Origin: Cycas panzhihuaensis
Lineage: Eukaryota; Cycadophyta
Direction: 5' to 3'
Length of the DNA stretch: 64,000 bases
Assembly (NCBI GenBank): GCA_023213395.1
Contig: CM041465.1
Coordinates: forward strand, 104,291,741-104,355,740
In this document: positions 36,346 to 47,480 of the stretch, piece after piece
How the letters are laid out: the number at the start of each line of letters is the position of its first letter
Numbering within the stretch: position 1 is the stretch's first letter
Notes under the pieces: model-generated
The model's input: the letters and a program-made list of their open reading frames with translations, nothing else
Told to the model about the DNA's origin: nothing
Databases searched by the model: none
Position numbers and translations under genes: made by a program

Positions 36346-37150
36346 CTAGGCGGCGGCATGTCAAGGATTGCCTTGACTTTTCTCCAGATCAATTTGGATT
36401 CCTTGTTGGGACATGAGGAAACCCAAGAGTTTGCCTGAAGTGACAGAAAACACGCATTTGAGCAGGTTCAGACTAACGGGATACTTGCGGCATCTTGTGA
36501 AGATGGCGCACAAATCCGAAGGATGATGGGCTCTCGTACACGAAAGGCCCATCATATCGTCCATGAAAATCTCTAACATATTATTGATGAGGTCGTAAAA
36601 GATAAAATGCATGGCCCATTGATAAGTAGCCCCTGCATTCTTAAGACGAAAGGGCATTGCCTTATAGGTAAAAGTACCCCATGGCATGGTGAAGGCTGTC
36701 TTGTGCCAGTCTTCAGGAGAAATCTGAATTTGGTTATAGCTAGAGAAGCCATCCATTAAGGACATAACTTTGAATCCAGTTGTACAATCAATTATTTGAT
36801 CAATGAAGAGAAGAGGAAAGTTGTCCTTAGGACAAGCGTTGTTTATGTTGCAGAAATCGATACAAATGTGAATGGTCTCGTTCTTCTTAGCAACGCGAAC
36901 GATATTCGATACCTACTTAGGGTAATCAACGGAAGAAATGAGTCATGCGTCTAGAAGCTTCTCAACCTCCATCTTAAGAATCGAAAGCTTTGGTGAAGGG
37001 GACGCTCGATGCATGGGCGAGCATCGTGAACAACAGAAGGTTATGCGTGATGATGGAGGGGTCAATACCCTTCATATCTGAGTAGTCCTACGTGAATACA
37101 TCACAGAATTCCCAAAACAGGAGGGAGTATTCCCTCACTTCATCAGGGGT
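36346..37150 (-). pseudogene. Reverse transcriptase of element C
   Basis: The open part 36361-36765 starts at SLMDGFSSYNQIQISPEDWHK and holds WGTFTYKAMPFRLKNAGATY and EIFMDDMMGLS, the catalytic Asp pair. It then reads SLNLLKCVFSVTSGKLLGFL. Upstream blocks (about 36770-37060) are present but broken by stops and a frameshift. The motif is FMDD rather than the more usual YVDD; D has the same. Confidence 0.88.
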
Positions 37151-37990
37151 ACATTCCGCTCATACCTTGATGATCTTTTCCAGGGCAAGGACTATGTCCT
37201 AAGTTGCCCCCATGCACATAGCATTCTCCTTCTCGAAATGGAGGGGGGCAAGATTGACAGGAGGAGAGGAAATGGAAGAAGGGATTGGGTTGGCAAGCAT
37301 GGATCCAATCGCTAGGACCTTCTGGTGGCCAAGCTTGTGGTGACCAGGAGGGAAACTGGGCATGGAGCCTACTAAGTGCTCCAGCAAAGCCTCGTCGTCT
37401 TTAAAGTAGTCCACCCCATAGATGACCTGACTTCGAATGGACAAGGCGCGGGATAGTGTGGGAGCGATAGGACCGGTATGGCCTGAAAGCTACCCATCAT
37501 CCCCAAGGGACTCTAAAGGAGAGTTAAGGAGAGGTCCCTCGAAAAAAGTAAGAGGGAAACTCTCAACATCATCACCTATGGAAGGTGATGGGATGGAAGA
37601 GCTAGGAACATGATGATCGACATGCGCAATGTCATATGACATGTGAAAATAACCAGGCTCTATAATAAAAGGGGTCCTAGGTAGACTCCTAGGACTAGGA
37701 GGATGTCCCACACTAGTGCGGATCAACGAAACTGGGTGAGGATGGTCCTCATCCTCACTATGGGACTCGTCATCATCAAACATGGTGAGGTACCCATAGC
37801 TTCCAACACCAATGGGGGTGAAACGCGTCAAATCAGGAGAAGAAGATATGGGATCTTCTTCACGGTAAGAGGAATCAGGGATTCCAATGGACCAGGCCGA
37901 GACATGATCGGAAGGGTGTTTGTTTCCCTTCGAATGACCATAGCTCACCTGAGCAGAAGGCCTAGTTTGTTTGACGAGGGATCGCTCGCG
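37151..37990 (-). pseudogene. Acidic spacer between protease and RT, element C
   Basis: It reads through most of 37490-37990 and 37199-37444. Conserved blocks are RFTPIGVGSYGYLTMF, SEDEDHPHPVS, YFKDDEALLEHLVGSMP and HHKLGHQKVLAIGS, ending near AMCMGAT. The middle is rich in Ser and Pro. No known domain is recognised. Confidence 0.65.
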
Positions 37991-38800
37991 GGAGACAACT
38001 TTCATTTGCCCATTATGGACAAATTTAAGTTGCCCCCAACGGGTGGAACACAAAGCTCCCATTTGGTCAAGCCATGGTCGACCCAGAAGCAAGTTGTAAT
38101 CAACGTCAAGATTGAGGACAATGATGTCAGTCACGATAGTCTTATCCTCAAGAGTAAGAGGTATCGAGATAGATCCTAAGGGAGTCTTCTTGCTACCGTC
38201 ATAACCCTGACAATGCCATGGAATTGGTTCCAAGGCAGAAATGCCAAGCTCTTACATGACGCGCAAGGGCATGGCATTGACGGAAGAACCATTGTCCACG
38301 ACGGTTCTTCGCAACGTGCAATCAGGAGTATCTATGGTAATGGTGAAAGAGAAGTTCCATTGGCGTTCCCTTCCACTAGACACAGGAAGATCTCTAGGAT
38401 CGAAAGAGATGACGGGTTCACAACTTTGGGTTGTGCCCAAGGCGCGAACAGATGCGTCATTTGATCCTAGAGCTTCTAAGAGGAGCGTTTGCTGCTTGGG
38501 GTAACTTCTCAAATGTCTATGATGGACATCTCAGCAGCCGCGATGAGAAGCTCTTCGACAACGAAGAAGGGCTTACCTCTCCCTGTGGGTTGGGTAAGGG
38601 CTCTCCTAAAGTCGAATCTATCAGGGCAGACGGGAATGCTCTTGGGAAGTGCGGGAATCTCTAGAGGAACAGCTTTTGAAGGAGGATCGAGTTGCGAGGT
38701 AGATGCGGAGGCGCCTGTTGACTCCTTTGTGACTTGAGACTAGGTCATCCTGTAAAGGGGAGTGGTCTCAAGTATTTGGATCACCTTCTTTCCCTTGTTA
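37991..38800 (-). pseudogene. Aspartic protease of element C
   Basis: CTLRRTVVDNGSSVNAMPLRVM carries the DNGS active site (about 38270-38310). A TAA then replaces Gln before ELGI (about 38243), and the frame continues with TPLGSISIPLTL and NLLLGRPWLDQMGA. Apart from that single stop the domain is intact from 38512 to 37990. Confidence 0.83.
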
Positions 38801-41079
38801 TGGGACCGTGAAGGTGATGGAGCATGGCAGTCAGGGGAGCGTGAAGGAGAAGATGGCCTTCACACACCCTTCCCTCTACCATGCGAAGGGCGAGAATCGG
38901 GGGATCTATCCTGATTCCAATTGTTCCTTTACTGAACATCACGACCACGTTCCCCATGTTTGGGGAACAGGTCTCTATGGACGGTTTGATCGAGGTTAGG
39001 CCTCGATGCCCACCTAGGGGACAAATCACATGGGGGGTCGTCACGTGGGTGTTACGCCTGACAACGTGAATCATCGTGGAAGCACTCCCCGTGGATGGAA
39101 CACCACCTCTTCTCAAGGGAAGGATCGATCCTCCTTACTTGAGAAGGTTGGATGTTACCCCCTTTGGGGGGCACCACATGAAAAGCTTACTGAACTGGTT
39201 TATGGGAGGTCAATGATGAAGGAGACTGGAGTTTAAGCTCCTTCATCGTGCACTCGAATGAGCGTATAGCAGAGGTAAGAGGATCTAGGGTCCTCTCAGT
39301 CAGATGAGAGGTGGACCTAGCAGGTTGCGAAGGTTTGGTTTCCTTCGCTGGGGGAGGCACCTCACATCATTGTGAGGGCTTATGAGGTTTCTTGAGTCCA
39401 GCTTGGATCTCAATGGCCTCCAACGCTAAGCACCTCGTAATCGCAGAGTCACATATGGTTGCCCCCATCTTAAGGACTTCCACATGTACTTCAGGGTGAA
39501 GTGTGTTGACGAAGAGATCTCGCTTCAACTCTTCAGGCAACGTGGCCCTGGTAGAGTGAAGGAGATCATGAAAGCATCACACAAAGTCACGATTCATCTT
39601 GTCATGACCTTGTTTAAGTGACAGGAGTACTTTCATTTTGCTTTTGAATGGGCAGGCTACGTCAAAATAGTTGACAAACTTGTCCATCAATTACTGGAAC
39701 GAAGAAATCGAATGAGTAGGGAGACGGTAAAACCACTTGAGATCATTGCCCTACAAGGATCACAGAAATAGCTTCATCAGAATATGGTCATAAGCCCAAT
39801 AATCGATGCACGCTATAGAGAAACTACGTACGTACTCAGTTGGGTCTTGCGATGAAGTTATATCGAATTTGGGAACTTCAGGAGGGTGAGGTGGCAGGTT
39901 AGTCCTTAGTGCCTCAACAGATAACGGTGTTGACCTAGAGTCCATGAAAGGATGTGTCCTTACATGGGCCAACGGATCGATGACCAGCAAAGGAATAGGA
40001 ACAGATGGGGGTGGTAAGCCCATCCATCCTTGGGGAAATGCCTCTTATTAGAAAGGGGGTTGCAGATAAACGCCTTGGAAGGGAGGTATGTTCCCTTGCG
40101 AAGATGCAGCAATGGGGGTTGCGCTAGATAGTAGAAATGAGGGGTGAGGGACTGGGTTTTACCCATATGGGCCACCCGTAGGTGGCGCAACTCTATATGG
40201 GTGCAATGAGTCCACCCTATAAGTAGGGAGATGGTTTTCCCTACCCTGCCCCCAAGGTTGAGACGTGTAACCTGGGGGCACGTAAAGGGAAGGACCACCA
40301 ACAGGGTTTTGAATGTATGTAGGAGTGGATCCTACATAGTTGATGGCAGCAGTACTAGTAGGGCCTCGAGGCCTACTAGGAAACGCATGTACCACGTTTG
40401 GAGGCGGTGCATTCATTTGACCTGAAAATGGCATGCTAACCCCAAGTTGGGAAAAGGACATGCCACGGATGGGTCTTGAAGAAGTAGGACCACGGCTAGA
40501 GATAGGCGGCATAATGCTTGCCCTGGGAGCCAATGTAGACATGGCATAGGACGAGTGTGTGCAGGTAGAAGTATCATTCATTGTATGAGGTACAGGTATG
40601 GATGAAGAAGATGCCACATTGCGTAATATTTCTTCAAACCACCTAGGATGCGGTTGGTGATGAGTTATTCGAAAGTACTCGCTGAGAACTTCGACTATAT
40701 CGATGGGAGGGGTATCCTTGTAGCCATACGAATTCGATGGGATCTCAAAAGTCAGGGATCCCTCAGGATGCTCCTCGTAAGGCTCACCAGTAGGATGGTG
40801 AGTCTCATGAGGAGACGACTCTTCTGCTACATGAGCAGAAGGACAAAAGTCAGTGGGGTGGAACTGGTCATCTAGATAGTAGATGGAATTATCACCCCCA
40901 TGGGCAGATTCTGGAATAGATGTAGGGAACTCTTGAGTTCCTGAAGCCATGGTATGGTAAGCCTAATCAGACGGGTAACCTTCCATTGTCGAATCAGGGT
41001 CCGACGATGGAAGGGAATGAGGCGATTGGTCTTCTAACAATGGCGACAGACCTCACAAGTGACGTGAAAAATGTCGCAT
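38801..41079 (-). pseudogene. gag: gag of element C
   Basis: It starts at ATG 41079 (MRHF) or the internal ATG at 40986 (MEGYPSD, followed by a TAG where D has Trp). The N-terminal 263-codon part (40159-40950) is rich in Ser, Pro and His. The capsid-type core includes VPKFDITSSQDPTEYV (about 39850) and the LFL-TGA-SL-TAG block. The zinc knuckle (about 39065-39110) reads CSIHGECFHDDSRC, matching CxxHx4Hx4C exactly. Confidence 0.82.
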
Positions 41080-41233
41080 ACAACACCTTTGCGAGTGTTG
41101 TTAGAAGAAAATGAAAAGAGGGAGATGAAGCGAGCACGTTGGGGGTTGCCCAACTAAAACACGAAATAAAAGACTACCTAGAGGCAAGAACACCAACGAA
41201 AAGGGGAAGCGAAACTAGCTCCCTTACTGGCAG

Positions 41234-41251
41234 TCCCCAGTATGGTCGCTA
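41234..41251 (-). other. Primer binding site of element C
   Basis: On the minus strand TAGCGACCATACTGGGGA lies one base after the LTR end TTTCA. It shares the layout of A, D and F. Confidence 0.55.
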
Positions 41252-41252
41252 G

Positions 41253-43801
41253 TGAAACGCTCGCTGCGAGGCGGTGTCCCTACGTCTAGCAAAAGAATAT
41301 AGGAATATGCTATGCTAACTAAACTAGGCAGCAAGGACCTCACCTCGCAGGGCGTCTGTATGCCAAAGCGCAGATTCAGAACTGTAAGGTTCCTGGTTGC
41401 TTCTAGGTAGCCATGCAGAGCAAGGCCTTCCTACCCCTCGGATGGCCAGGAAGGAGAGAGAGCGCCTTGCATGTTACGTCTTCTCAAGGCAATGAGAAGG
41501 CAATGAACAGAAGGGTAACTAACCTATGTACAGGCAAATGCAAAAAGGAGGGGTGCAATGAGGTTAACTCAAATGTAACGTAAGCAAGCTAACTACGCTA
41601 TGCTATGCTAGCTAAAGCAAAAAATAATGTAAAATTGAGCACACTTTTCCTTTTTCCTTTTTAACCTTTTACAATTCCCTAACTACACATAAGCAAATGT
41701 ATGAAAGGTAGCAATGTAAAAGGGGGTACGCGAGGAATAAGGTGAATACTTGGATCCGGGCGCTCAAGGAGTGCCGCCGCTTTAAGTCCCACTCCTTTCT
41801 ACTCCGTTCGTTGTGCATGCGATGCTGATCGATGGCAATTACCAGAAGCGATGGAAGAGGGGCTTACTTACCTCCCCTTAAGCATGCAAAAGTGAATAAA
41901 CGGAAAAAAAGAAACAAAAGCGCGAAACAGAAAAGAAATGCACCACACGGGGAACTAACCTACAATGGGTTTGTTCAACGTATCGCTCCACTAACACATA
42001 ATCCTATAGACAAGTGAGAAGAATACCTTCCTCTCTAAAGAGAGGCCACGAAATATACCAAAATATAGATACTAAAATCAAATGGAGCTAAGATCTATGC
42101 TAAGCATTGAAATATAGCCAAATGAAATAGCAACATGCAAGAAATACTCTCACCACCGTACACCACAAAGACACTTGAAAGGGAAAAGAGTATAGCCTCG
42201 GGATGGCTAACTCACCCACGGAAGTCCTCCATGGAACTCGGAAAGGAGAAACGAATTGGCCACAAAGTCATGAAGCAAGAAACCATAACAAAAAAGGAAT
42301 AACAGAAAAAACTGGGGCTAGGTAGGGCCCAATACTAACAGATAAGACTTCTGGCAATGACGTAGTGACGGGTTGCCTATGCTAACTTAAACACCACAAC
42401 TAAATTTCCTAAATGCCCTTATCCCATTCCTTAAGAAAGCACTAATGGAAAAGGGAAGGAGGACAAGGGACAGAACCCTTGGGGAGAAGGACAGCAATGG
42501 GGGACAGAACCCCGCCTACCTCCCTCAAATCCTTATATGTTACTCCTTTGCACCGGCTAACCAAGGAAGGGGTAAAAGAGATGGTTTAAGGAAGACAATG
42601 AGGCCTCCGAAAGAACATGGGGGAATATCACTAATCTAGTGCAACAGCATAAAGGCAACTAGACAAACCAAGATTTCATTCATTAACAAAAAAAAAAAAA
42701 ATGAAATGAATTGCAAATAGAAACAAGAAATACCTTGTAGGAAGAAGATCAAGCATGAACTTTGCTGCTAGGAAACAACAGCAATAACCAATGTATGAGG
42801 ACTAATCACAACAGGTTCTTGCAAGAGTGAAAATGAGGAAAACTCCTTGCAAACTTAGAGCCTTGGAAGTTGGCTCTTTGGAGAAGCTTTTGGGTAAAAA
42901 TGTCCTTTGGAACCTTGAGCACCTACAAAAAGGGATGAGGCTTACTGTTGAGAGCTGTGGGGGGTAGCAATGGCCCTGTAAGTCTAGCTGGTAGCAATCC
43001 TTTTCTCTTTTGTCAAGTTGCTGTACATGTAGTTTGTCTTTCTCTATGTATTTTTTGTTGAAAAGTCAGAAATTTTGCCAAAAGATCCTAAGAATGGGGA
43101 GCAAAATCCCCTTTATCCCCCTGTTCATAGTAGGTGAATGTTGGGGATGTCAGGGCAACTTGAATCAATCAACGCCACATGATAATCCCACAAAAAAAAT
43201 GGAAACTATCGCATGGTTCTCTTTTTTAAATTTCAAACAGTCGTACCGTGGTAAACTCTATGGTACCATAACAAAGACTGTGGTACCGCTAAGTTTACAG
43301 TGGTATCAGACTAGAAACAAAAAAAGAGAAAAAGGAGCAGAAACATCAGGTTTTGGAGTAAAAACCAAGGCTAAACATAAGCTGGAGCATTTGGGGGAAT
43401 GCCTAGGTAATCGGCAAGTACCCAAAATAATGCAAAGAGTCCTAACTAAGGATTAAATCAGGCTTAGGAAGGACTGCAATGTAAGCAACATGTTGTAACG
43501 GGAGCAAATAGGACTGACTGAAACATCCCGGGAGACCATAGAGACAACGTGGGTGGCTGTGCACCATACGGGGTGTAGCATTCACTAAGGAATGTCCCTG
43601 CTGTGAGTCATCATAGGCTGATGGTGTGTTATAAGCACATGCAATATGATCAAGCAGCAAAGCAATGCATGTAGGAAGGCGTATATCAAGTAACCTATGC
43701 TAAATAACCTTAATTAAGCATGGACGAGAACAAGTAAGAATGCATACCTGAACATACCTGCGTCGATGCGTCTTGAGTCATTTCCCAGTAGTTGGGAAAT
43801 A
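41253..43801 (-). repeat. Element C 5' LTR
   Basis: It starts TGAAACG and ends GGGAAATA on the plus strand. It keeps the block of about 210 bp (41920-42130) lost from the 3' LTR. The GGTACC module (about 43240-43310) includes the 12-bp palindrome TATGGTACCATA. A-run near 42688-42700. There is no gene. Confidence 0.9.
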
Positions 43802-45461
43802 AGTACTAACATGTAATGGCAAGGTCCTAACAATACATGTCTATATAAAACAAATATAAACTTAAACACGTATATGCTAGCATCAATACAATGATGATAA
43901 TATGTAAAGGAGGACAACCCAAGCAAATGGAAAGTAACCGGTAAGCCTCAGAGTGGCCCACCTCCCGCAAAGAACAACCCTAACCTCCCCCCAAAAGCCA
44001 CAAGGTAGTGAGGGCAAGGCTAAGAAAGATGGCTAGAAATAGTAGCAAGAGAGTTGAAAGGAGCCAAAGAAGACCTACGGCAAGCCGGGGTGCTATGAAG
44101 AGCAAACCGGGCTACCGGGAAAAGAGTTAGGCCAAGAACAAGCAGTCAGGACTTATGTGAGTTGCCCAGACCTAAGCACAAGTTCTTAAAGCTTCCGGGG
44201 CTAAAAGCCACTTGAGGAGTGTGGAAGGTGGTACGGAATCCACCTAGCTCTCTCCCAAACCCTATGCAACCCCTCTTTGCCGCTACCTTGAGCAACAAAC
44301 GTAGGCAAGGAGGCACTAATGATAGGAGTAAAATAGTCCAATACAAAAGGGAAAACAACCCTCACAAACCTAAGCAAGAGGACAAGCAAGATAGGGCATC
44401 AATTGAATAGGAAAATAACTCAAATCAGTGAATACCTGAGAAGAGGAGGGTGAGACTCTTGCCTCAGTCAAGGGCTGGTAAGGAGAGGCTAAGAAATCAA
44501 CCCAAAAACTGTGGTGTAGCAAGTTTGGAACCCTGGTAATGGAGTTGCAGGAAGAACACCTGCACTTGGAATGCTTGATGGTCGCCTGCAAGAATCACCG
44601 AGATCTCTCCAAAGGGGCCCTCTCCAAGGTGTGTGAGGGGCTGAGAAGATGTCCTTGCCACACCAAAAGAGAGCTAGGCACTGGAGGAGAGGTGCAGGTC
44701 CTGTAGCAGTAGTAGGGCAACAGAGAATAGCAGAGTACGGAGCGGTTTCCTTGAGGAGTAATCTAAAAAGTGAGCAAAAAGTCCTAAAAAATGAGTAAAT
44801 GATGACTTAAATACCCAACCCAAACCCTAAAATGAGTAATTAGGGCATGACTGGCATTAAGTTAAGTCACGAGATACGTGGCAGTTTCACAATAAATGCA
44901 AAATTACCATGGTGGATTTTAAAAAATAAATTAGAACAGTCATCCCGCCATAAAATCTGTGGTATCGCAGATTTTCTAGCGGTACCGCGAAAATCATGAC
45001 GGTGTTTACCTGAAGGTAAAACCAAGCCTGGCCAGCTAGTCTAGGCTGTGGGCAAATGACAAAAAGGGCCAATAGAGGGCTGAGACACCTACCCGAGGAT
45101 AAACAAGCTAACAAACAAGTCTAGAAGAGCAAAAATAAGATCCAAGCAATGTGGCAAGTTAACTGAATAATGACGGGTCATCATACAGGCGGAGGTGGTG
45201 CAAGCCAAGTGGATCCTGGAGTGAGGAGGGCAGAATACGAGAAGTAGAGTGGTGACCAGGGTGCCACACTTGCTGGGAGTGTGCCCCTGCTATAGTCATC
45301 ATAGGGTAAAATAAGTGTAGACAAAGACAAAATCATCTACGAGGCCATAATCATGCAGACATGCAAGTAAACACTCATCAAAAGAAAGTGATAATAAGGC
45401 AAGGAACATACCTATATTTACCTAAGTTTGCACTCAGATCCATTCCCTAAGTCGGGAAACA
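43802..45461 (-). repeat. Element D 3' LTR, right part
   Basis: It begins with the AGTAC target duplication of C (43802-43806) and continues D's LTR to GGGAAACA at 45461. It matches 57853-59610 except for about 110 bp present only in the 5' LTR (about 58225-58340). It contains an inverted repeat AAAATCTG/CAGATTTT with an 8-nt loop near 44952-44976. Confidence 0.88.
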
Positions 45462-45875
45462 CTGCCCCTTAGCAGTAGAGCCTCACCGCTCGGAAACCTG
45501 GTGCGATGGAGAATGCTAACAACACAATTATTAGTAGCACATGTGTATGTAGATATATCAATCAAGATCATAACAGTAGGCAAGGGTACCGGCGAGTGTC
45601 ATGGTGGAACGTGTGGATACGAAAGCAGTGGTGGAGATAACATAGGGGCTACCTATGGGCCACCTGGGAATCGACTGGAAAAATGAGAAAGGCGAGGGGA
45701 CTGCCCCCACCACAAAAGATGCAGAAGGACATGCATAATCAAGTAAAAGAGTAAGCATAATAAGTAGTTGCCATAGTTTAACCTCATTAGCAGCTAGGTT
45801 TCAGAGATGCGAACGGGTCGCAAAGCAAAGTGTAAGATGACTTGGGGCTTGGGCGACAGGGCGGCTAGACAAGCC
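45462..45875 (-). other. Element D 3' untranslated stretch with polypurine tract
   Basis: No gene is present. On the minus strand it ends CTAAGGGGCAG before the LTR start TGTTTCCC. Confidence 0.65.
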
Positions 45876-46355
45876 TTAGGGATGGTCAGCAAAGAGCAGA
45901 AGGCAGCGCTCAAGGATGAGGCGAACGAGACTATCTACCTCAGTGTTGAGGGCCCAAGGGATATGCTGGATATCGACTGAAGAGAAGCAAGCAAGGAGAG
46001 ATCTGGCAGCGAAAGCAAGAGTCCTCAAGTGAGGGCATCGCACCTAGTAAACCTGGGTGAGATGAGACACCACAACTTGAGAGTCACAAAGCAAAATGAT
46101 GGATCCGTGATGGAAACAGAGAGCATCAGTGAGGGCTTCAATAACAACTATATATTCAGCTTCATTATTAGTAGCCTCTGGGAGGAAGATCCCAAAGCGG
46201 AGGAGATCGTGTCCAGAAGGGCTGCGAAGAATCCATGCAGCGGCAGAAGGTCTAGGGTTACCGCAGCTTCTGCCATCGGTAAAGATGTAGATGGACATGG
46301 GTGACATAAAAGTCCTAGTAGACAAGAAGTAATAAAAGCAATACTCGAAAGGCAA
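45876..46355 (-). pseudogene. Second RNase H (aRNH-type) of element D, one stop
   Basis: The motifs FTDGRSCGNP, NNEAEY, LLCDSQ and, after a TAG following QVY (about 46041), HIPWALNTEVDSL are all present, so the catalytic acids are intact and a single nonsense codon breaks the frame. The start shown is the longest open start; alignment with A suggests translation from the MSIYIFTDG methionine at about 46301. Confidence 0.83.
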
Positions 46356-47221
46356 GCAAAAAGTGGCCGTGAATGGTAGGAGGACCTAGCAATGAGGTTA
46401 CCTAGGGCGAGAGTAAGTAGTCCGATCACTGACAGAGAGTGGTTGGAGGGAAAAGCCTTTTGGGACGCTAAAAGGTCGCTTCAGAAAGCGAAACATACCC
46501 CTCGGGCAGGGGAGCATCCCCTTTGGGGACCCCAGGAGCGAGAAAGGACTGAGAAAATGGGTCCAGGGTGGCGAAACGAGCCAAACAAGTATAAACTCGG
46601 GCATGCACGGGAGTGGCACGCGAAATGAGACGAAAGGACCCAGGGAAAAAGTGTAAAAATGAGGTACCATAAATGCACTTGTGAGAAAATGTAAAAAAGG
46701 GTGTTAAAAGAGCACAATGGATGACAGGGCTAGAAGGTAAAGGCAATCAGGGAAATGGGATGGTCCTAACGACTGTCACGGAGCCAAAAACAGAAGAAGT
46801 GCCCATTGGGGACCCCGCCTAAATAAGGAAATCAAACAGAAAATGGATTCATTTTCACCAGCTCTTGTGAGAAACCAGAGCTATTCCCTTACGCAGCGGA
46901 GCACCACCCAACTTTAGAGGCATGTAGGGAGAGATCAGACCGTTGGATCGTAAAGCAGAGAGAGCTAGCAGGATCGGTAGGACGAGATGGTGACAGCGAG
47001 ACCGGATCGAGTGATAGATATCACTAAACCCAACCCATTTCAAAGTTCAAATTTCATTGGCTTTTAATAGTTTTTATATGATTTTAGTGCCCCTTATGGG
47101 CAACCAAAGGCCTCTCAGAGTCTGAATCAGACCCAGAAAGAGGTTGGGACCTGGGCATTAGGAAGCCCTGGTCTCGGTGGACCCACCAGAAGAATTTTTT
47201 TTTGGTTTTTGGGGTAGAAAT
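46356..47221. other. Region between second RNase H and hairpin cluster, element D
   Basis: It is homologous to 7660-8583 and 30272-31209. Open minus-strand frames overlap here but differ between copies. No gene is called. Confidence 0.45.
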
Positions 47222-47335
47222 CCCCCCCTTTTGGGGGATCGCCGTTCATACCGTGGCAATGATCATGGTGTTGTGATCATTGCCGCAGGACTCGATCGCT
47301 GCGGGACCTGACCTAAACTTAGCGGTACCACTAAG
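47222..47335. promoter_or_regulatory. Hairpin and palindrome cluster upstream of antisense gene, element D
   Basis: C7/G5 hairpin (47222-47237), then a perfect 11-bp stem GGCAATGATCA/TGATCATTGCC with an 8-nt loop (47255-47284), then CTTAGCGGTACCACTAAG with one mismatch (47318-47335). The layout is the same as in A and C with different arm bases. Confidence 0.65.
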
Positions 47336-47480
47336 TTCAGCGTGGTATGAAGACAGGCAAGGAGAAAAAAGGACAAAAGGGCCCAAAGAGCCCCAAATCA
47401 CAGACAGAGAGAGTTGAGAGAGAGTAAGGAGTGATGATAACTGACAAGAGACTAACTTTGATCATTTTTTATGTGGACAG

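Larger units (their letters stand above)
27155..43801 (-). mobile_element. Element C: full-length Tat-like LTR retrotransposon, about 16.6 kb
   Basis: C is the youngest insertion by nesting, on the minus strand, inside D's 3' LTR. LTRs are 27155-29489 and 41253-43801, and the internal region is 29490-41252. It retains every module: gag with an intact zinc knuckle, protease, spacer, RT, RNase H, integrase, antisense PMD-like gene and second RNase H, all with some stops or frameshifts. Its LTRs are of the same type as those of element A. Confidence 0.9.

Noticed and set aside
41253-45461. One long 4.2 kb LTR shared by elements C and D
   Set aside because: The segment is C's complete 5' LTR plus the broken end of D's 3' LTR. 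The 5-bp duplications and the empty site at 57849 show a nested insertion.
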